Below, in pieces: positions 59,896-64,000 of a DNA stretch of 64,000 bases. How positions within the stretch are numbered: the first letter of the stretch is position 1; the number at the start of each line of letters is the position of its first letter. The stretch spans positions 1 to 64,000 of the forward strand of contig JAMYWO010000043.1 in assembly GCA_024220525.1 (NCBI GenBank). Direction: 5' to 3'. The notes under the pieces were generated by a model. It was not told the DNA's origin. It was given only the letters and a program-made list of their open reading frames with translations, and ran no database searches. This stretch comes from Cochliopodium minus. Taxonomy: Eukaryota > Discosea > Himatismenida > Cochliopodiidae. A program made the translations under genes and the position numbers.

Positions 59896-60506
59896 TAAAA
59901 GATTAAAGAATCATGAATGCCCAATGATCCTCGATGCTTGAAAGATCCTTTCAAGATGTACAAAATAACTTATTTATTTGTTTATTTGTAAGAAAATTAA
60001 AATTTATTTATTGAAAATAAATCTATAAAATTTGTTCTGCTTTCAAAGAGTATTCTTCAAATTTGAAGAAAAAAAAAAACAATTTTTTCTTATTTTTTTA
60101 TTTAAAATATATAAAAATAATAATTTTTTTTTTATTTTTTTTTATTTATAAAAATATAAAATGAAAAGAGATTTATTTCCCTTTATAATTATTCTATATG
60201 AATGCTCTTTGAATTGGAGATCAAAACAATCCTTTTCTCCTTTAGATTTTCTTTCCATTTTTTTTTTTTTTTCTTTAAAGATAAATAAAAAATAACTGAA
60301 GATTTCTTAATATTTAAAATTGAATTTTTTTAACACTTACTTTTTTTTCACACTTATCAAATTTGGTTTATTTTTGTGAAACTAAAAATTCATTTCTAAT
60401 TGAAGAGCATTTAACTGAAAAATAACAGGAATTGCAAAATAAATATTTTCAAAAAAAAAAAAAAGAAAGAGAAAAATTAATAATTTTTTTCGGAACAACA
60501 AAATTA
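59896..60506. other. Intergenic, no feature seen
   Basis: About 610 bp, strongly AT-rich, with poly-T and poly-A runs. No RNA gene or repeat was recognised. The upstream in-frame ATG at 60432 sits in a K-rich poly-A stretch and is not used as the start of the TAF12 gene. Confidence 0.5.
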
Positions 60507-60845
60507 ATGTCACAAGATATTTTAACAAAAGAAAAATTAAGAGAATTTGTATCCATTGCAACAAATACCAAAATAATTTTGGAAGAAGATGCAGAGGATA
60601 TATTATTGTCAATGATTGATGATTTTCTTGAAAGAACAATATCATCTTCATCATCCCTTGCAAAGCACAGAGGATCGAATATTTTGGAAAAATCTGATAT
60701 AGAGATGCACTTAAAATTGAATTGTCCCAAATTAATTTCATCCCAATCTTTTGATAACACTCCTAATCCTAATGTTACTCCATCTTATCCACACAGAAGA
60801 AAATTAGACCTGAAAAGAAAAAATGAGGGAAATACAAACAAATAA
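60507..60845 (+). CDS. TAF12: TFIID subunit TAF12
   Basis: Single exon. The start at 60507 (MSQDILTKEKLREFVSIATN) is chosen because the conserved histone fold begins there. The fold matches TAF12: LTKEKLREFV, EEDAEDILLSMIDDFLERTI, LAKHRGSNILEKSDIEMHLK. TAF12 pairs with TAF4 in TFIID and is also found in SAGA-type coactivators, so it acts in the nucleus in transcription initiation. At about 112 residues it is near the minimal histone-fold length, with a short basic C-terminal tail (YPHRRKLDLKRKNEGN). Confidence 0.88.
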   Translation: MSQDILTKEKLREFVSIATNTKIILEEDAEDILLSMIDDFLERTISSSSSLAKHRGSNILEKSDIEMHLKLNCPKLISSQSFDNTPNPNVTPSYPHRRKLDLKRKNEGNTNK

Positions 60846-60991
60846 AACAATATAAATCAATCCATAAGTAGATTACATGCCTAATCAAATTTTGTTTTGG
60901 AAGAATGAAAAGATTAATATATATACTGTTCAAATAAAAAAATAAAAATAAAATTGTTTCTAATTTTTAAGTATCACATATATTATCATTG

Positions 60992-61379
60992 ATGTTGAAT
61001 AGCAAAACGATTTATAGACGTATTTTGAAATTACATAAATCAAAATTACCTCCACAATTCAAAGAACTGGTAAAAAGATCAATATTAAAGAAACCTCTTT
61101 GATATATACCATTTTACACTTGAGGATTAAAAATGAATTTGGTTTTTATAGGGTGATAATTTTGTGAGAAATGAATTCAAATTGCATTTAAAGGTGAACG
61201 ATGAAAAAGTATTGAACGAATTCAAACACCAATGGATCCTTTATATCAATCAAATCGAATCCCAAGATGATGGGAAGATTGGAAAGAATATAGATAAAAA
61301 AGAAATTACTAAATTCAGTGATTCTCAGAGGGAAAAGCTTCAACAATTCAAAATTGAATCTATGTACCAAAATAAATGA
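60992..61379 (+). CDS. SDHAF3: SDHAF3/ACN9-type LYR assembly factor
   Basis: Two exons, 60992-61069 and 61152-61379, give about 101 residues. The LYR-type start IYRRILKLHKSKLPPQFKEL joins GDNFVRNEFKLHLKV in phase, matching ACN9/SDHAF3 (YRRILxLH...LPxxLxxLGDxYVxDEF). FKHQWILYINQIESQ is the family's C-terminal helix. SDHAF3 helps insert or protect the iron-sulphur clusters of succinate dehydrogenase in the mitochondrial matrix. The tail is slightly longer and more charged than in most relatives. Confidence 0.87.
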
Positions 61380-62124
61380 AACTTCTAATGATTATATTCA
61401 ACATAAAGTATGTATTTATAAATTATTTAAACAGAATATCTTTTTTTTTTTTTTCACATTTCTTGATATGACAATAAAAATAACTTTGCAGAAATAAATT
61501 CTTTCAATTAATTGTTTCTTCCTTTTTTTAAGTTTTCAATGTGTATAAATTGAATTTTTATTAGTGTTGATCTTTATGATGGAGATGATCACATTCAAAT
61601 AAATAAGTTTTCTTCTTGAAAGACCTTTGAAGACACCATAAATGTGGAACTATATATTGACACCAGAAAAAAAATTTTAATAGTTTATTCCATGATTTTC
61701 TTTAGTTTTTTGAAAATGTTTACAACAAATTGGGAACAATAAAAATTCTTTTACTCTGTTGCATAATTTTCCCAAAAATATTAATTGATGTTCCAACAAG
61801 AAGGGATTCATATTTTCTATTTCGTTTGGAGTTTTTGTAATGTTTTTCAAACATGTTACATTTTTTCAAACTAATCTCCAATGTTTTCGCTTGTCTAAAA
61901 CTTTGTCATCCTGTTGACTTCATTCTATCTTCTTCCATCATTTTCTTTAATTTTGTTTTTTGGAAAGATGCTATCTTATTTTATAACTTTTTAATCAAAC
62001 AAGGTTAAGTTAAAAGTTTTTGTGAGTAATGTTCTGTTTAATTCTAGTGTAAATTTGTTTAATTCGGATAAGTTTTTCATTCAATTTCTGAAGAAAAAAT
62101 CAATCAAAAAAAAAAAAAAAAAAA
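61380..62124. other. Intergenic, no feature seen
   Basis: About 745 bp between two plus-strand genes. It is somewhat less homopolymeric than other spacers, but no open frame, RNA gene or repeat was found. It ends in a poly-A run just before the next ATG. Confidence 0.5.
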
Positions 62125-62286
62125 ATGGAATTTGAAATCAGTGAAAACTTTGAACAAAATACAATAAAGGTAGAGTGTGAAGATATTATAGATGATAATG
62201 ATAAGGAAAGTATAAAGAGATGCAGTTTCCAAGTGAATTATGTGGAGGAGGAGGATATCTGTGTGGCATTTGGAGGAAATTTTTGA
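62125..62286 (+). CDS. Small acidic ORF, possible first exon of the Kelch gene
   Basis: An ATG after a poly-A run opens 53 codons (MEFEISENFEQNTIKVECED). The segment VEEEDICVAFGG has a Kelch-like look. Possible GT donors at about 62170 and 62239 would each join the next exon (WRMPNPSM) in phase 0. Either could make this the true 5' end of the Kelch gene. It may equally be a chance ORF. Confidence 0.35.
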   Translation: MEFEISENFEQNTIKVECEDIIDDNDKESIKRCSFQVNYVEEEDICVAFGGNF

Positions 62287-62483
62287 GAAATATTATATAA
62301 TGAGCCAAATTTATTTATATTATTTGTTTATAATTAGGGTACAAAAAAAATCAACTTCAACCTTCAATCCATCAAAGTTACTCAATTATTTTTTATAGTG
62401 TAATTTTTTATTTTTTTTCAGAAAAATAAAACCAAACAAATGAAATTAATTTAATTAAATTCAAAAAAAATAACTAGTGGAGA

Positions 62484-64000
62484 ATGCCAAACCCATCAAT
62501 GAGTAAAAAAAAAAAAGATAAAGGATTGAAATTTTTTAAATATTTTTTGTTAAAAAAAAAAATAAAAGGATTGAATGACATATTGTTCATCAGTGGGTTC
62601 AAAGGTGGAAAAATATTGACCAAAAAATTTGAGAACACTCCCAAAACTAAGGACGGCTACTGGCCAAAGCCAAGAAACTGCCATTCTACCGAAATAGTAA
62701 AAGTGGATGATATGTATCGTTTGTATCTATTTGGGTTGAAGAAATTTAATTATTTTTTAAATTTTTTTTTAAAATTATTTTTTTATAGAGGTAATTTTTT
62801 TTCTTTTTTTTCTAATTTGTTTTTAATGATTTTTATTTTTATAAAAAAGGTTTTTTGGGTACGGATTTCTTGAATGACTTTTGTTATTTTGACTTCAAAA
62901 AATTGGAAAAAGAGAATGAGTATTTTGTTATGGAATGGAAAAAAATAAGTTATTCCTTTGGTAAGTGTCATCAATTTAATTTTTCAATTAAAAAATATAA
63001 AAGATTTTTTTAAAAGATACTCCTTCTGTAAGGTAAACATATTTCTTTTTAATTCCATTTTATAAAATATTTTTTAATGAAAATATTTAGGGGTTGCCAT
63101 AGTTTAAATCTTATTGATGACAAACTTTATTTATTTGGTGGATTTTCTAAAGATTTCAAAGATGCGAGGAATGATATTTACATATTTGATATAAGTAATT
63201 CTTTTATCTTATTTTTTTTTTTAAAAAAAATTTTATCTTTTTTTTTTTTGATTAGAAAAAAATGAGTGGAGGGAATTAAGAATAAAAAATTCTCCTCCAG
63301 GGAGAGGTAACCTTAATTTTTGTTTTTGTTTTTCCACAATTTAAATAAATAAAAAAGGATTCCATACAGCAAATGTAATAGGAAAAACTTTGGTTGTGGT
63401 TGGAGGTATTTTCAATTATTTTTTAAGTTTAATAAATTCTCATTAAAATATTCATTATTTTTATTCTTTTTTTGTATTGTTTTTCATTATTTTTTTATAT
63501 TATTATTTTCTATTTTTTATTTTTTATTTTTTATTTTTTATTTTTTATTTTTTATTTTTTATTTTTTATTTTTATATTTAGGTTCTTCATCTCTTTTGGG
63601 TAGTGGAACATATTATGGAGATATTTGGATATTGCGTACTGATGCAGAAAAGCCTTTTTGGAGACAAGTGGAAATAAATACTCTCAATCAAAATCCTCCA
63701 CTGACATTCGCTTTTCATGTAAAGAAATAATAATAAATAATGAATAAAAAATTTAATTTTTTTTCTTCTTTTTTTTAAAAGGGATCTGCTTGTTTAGGAA
63801 CTCAAATTGGTAAACATATATATATTTTTTATAAAATTATTTCTTTTAATTTTTATTTTTAAAATAATTTTTATTCATTTTTCTTATTAATTAAATTATT
63901 TTTATTCATTTTCAATTTTTTTTATTTTAAAAAGTAATTTGTGGGGGAGGGAAGAGTCCAAACATTATGGGCACGAAAGAAAAAAACGGGTGTTATTTGA
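62484..64000 (+). CDS. Kelch-repeat protein (3' end beyond window)
   Basis: At least ten exons. Kelch blades follow each other: LNDILFISGFKGGK, PRNCHSTEIVKVDD, LYLFGGFLGTDFLNDFCYFD, RGCHSLNLIDDKLYLFGGFS, NDIYIFDIKKNEWRELRI, GFHTANVIGKTLVVVGGSSS and GDIWILRTDAEKPFWRQVEI. The last exons read SACLGTQI then VICGGGKSPNIMG. Kelch propellers are protein-interaction platforms; no second domain is visible before the window ends. Two exons are tiny: 63017-63032 (16 nt), and an apparent 2-nt exon at 62789-62790 that alone restores frame and the FGGF motif. The 5' end is uncertain; 62484 is the first ATG in the earliest certain exon. Confidence 0.82.
62789..62790 (+). other. Apparent 2-nt microexon (AG) of the Kelch gene
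   Basis: The upstream exon ends CTA TTT GG at a GT donor (62735). The downstream exon starts at 62850 with GTTTTTTGGGTACG. Joined directly they hit a stop within nine codons. The dinucleotide AG at 62789-62790, flanked by TATAG and GTAATT, makes GGA GGT TTT TTG GGT. That gives LYLFGGFLGTDF, a perfect Kelch blade. Flanking introns would be 54 and 59 nt, normal for this genome. A base error is the alternative. Confidence 0.55.
63505..63580. repeat. (TTTTTTA)n microsatellite in a Kelch intron
   Basis: About nine near-perfect tandem copies of a seven-base unit (six T and one A) just before the acceptor of the exon starting GTTCTTCATC. It provides the pyrimidine-rich tract and is likely to vary in copy number. 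Confidence 0.85.

Overview
The window is nuclear DNA of an AT-rich, intron-rich unicellular eukaryote that has mitochondria. Introns are T-rich GT-AG introns, mostly 50-150 bp. The protein families point to an amoebozoan-like organism: ADF/cofilin, a LIM protein, a class C GPCR, a multidomain RasGEF, a TKL-type kinase, SH2 proteins, a Golgi coiled-coil protein and Kelch, RCC1 and Sel1 repeats. The species is not identified. Mitochondrial proteins (Tim50, SDHAF3, peptide deformylase) show respiring mitochondria. A deiodinase-like gene with an in-frame UGA and a SECIS hairpin shows that selenocysteine is used.

Layout. 0.3-6.6 kb (minus): three-LIM protein, WDR5, peptide deformylase, ADF/cofilin. 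7.3-11.4 kb (plus): Tim50-like protein and a golgin-like coiled-coil protein. 11.6-15.4 kb (minus): surface protein of about 12 bacterial-type Ig repeats. 15.7-19.1 kb (plus): PstS-like phosphate-binding domain fused to a class C seven-helix receptor. 19.2-21.2 kb (plus): Sel1-repeat protein. 21.4-23.7 kb (minus): lipase maturation factor with three microexons. 23.9-24.6 kb (plus): secreted SnoaL-like protein. 24.7-34.5 kb (minus): secreted GH28 enzyme, PA-domain 7TM protein, deiodinase-like selenoprotein, App1-type phosphatase, secreted DUF4397 protein. 35-43 kb (minus): multipass membrane protein, two paralogous SH2-like proteins, enoyl-CoA hydratase/isomerase. 43.1-48.8 kb (plus): EMC8/9 and a fusion of Ras-like, G-alpha-like/F-box, MSP-like and pseudokinase modules. 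48.9-55.6 kb (minus): RCC1-RasGEF-SH3 protein, convergent with the fusion gene. 57.3-64 kb (plus): an unrecognised large protein, TAF12, SDHAF3 and a Kelch protein cut by the window edge.

Three things stand out. First, the fusion gene at 44.1-48.8 kb joins signalling modules that are normally separate, and several of their catalytic motifs are lost. Second, the PstS-GPCR fusion is a candidate anion-sensing receptor. Third, very small exons (2, 3, 6, 9, 16, 19, 20, 23, 25 and about 30 nt) recur in unrelated genes and restore conserved protein sequence exactly. The assembly has local problems: a false duplication around a 100-N gap, a one-N join inside a gene, and several apparent one- or two-base errors in short homopolymers.
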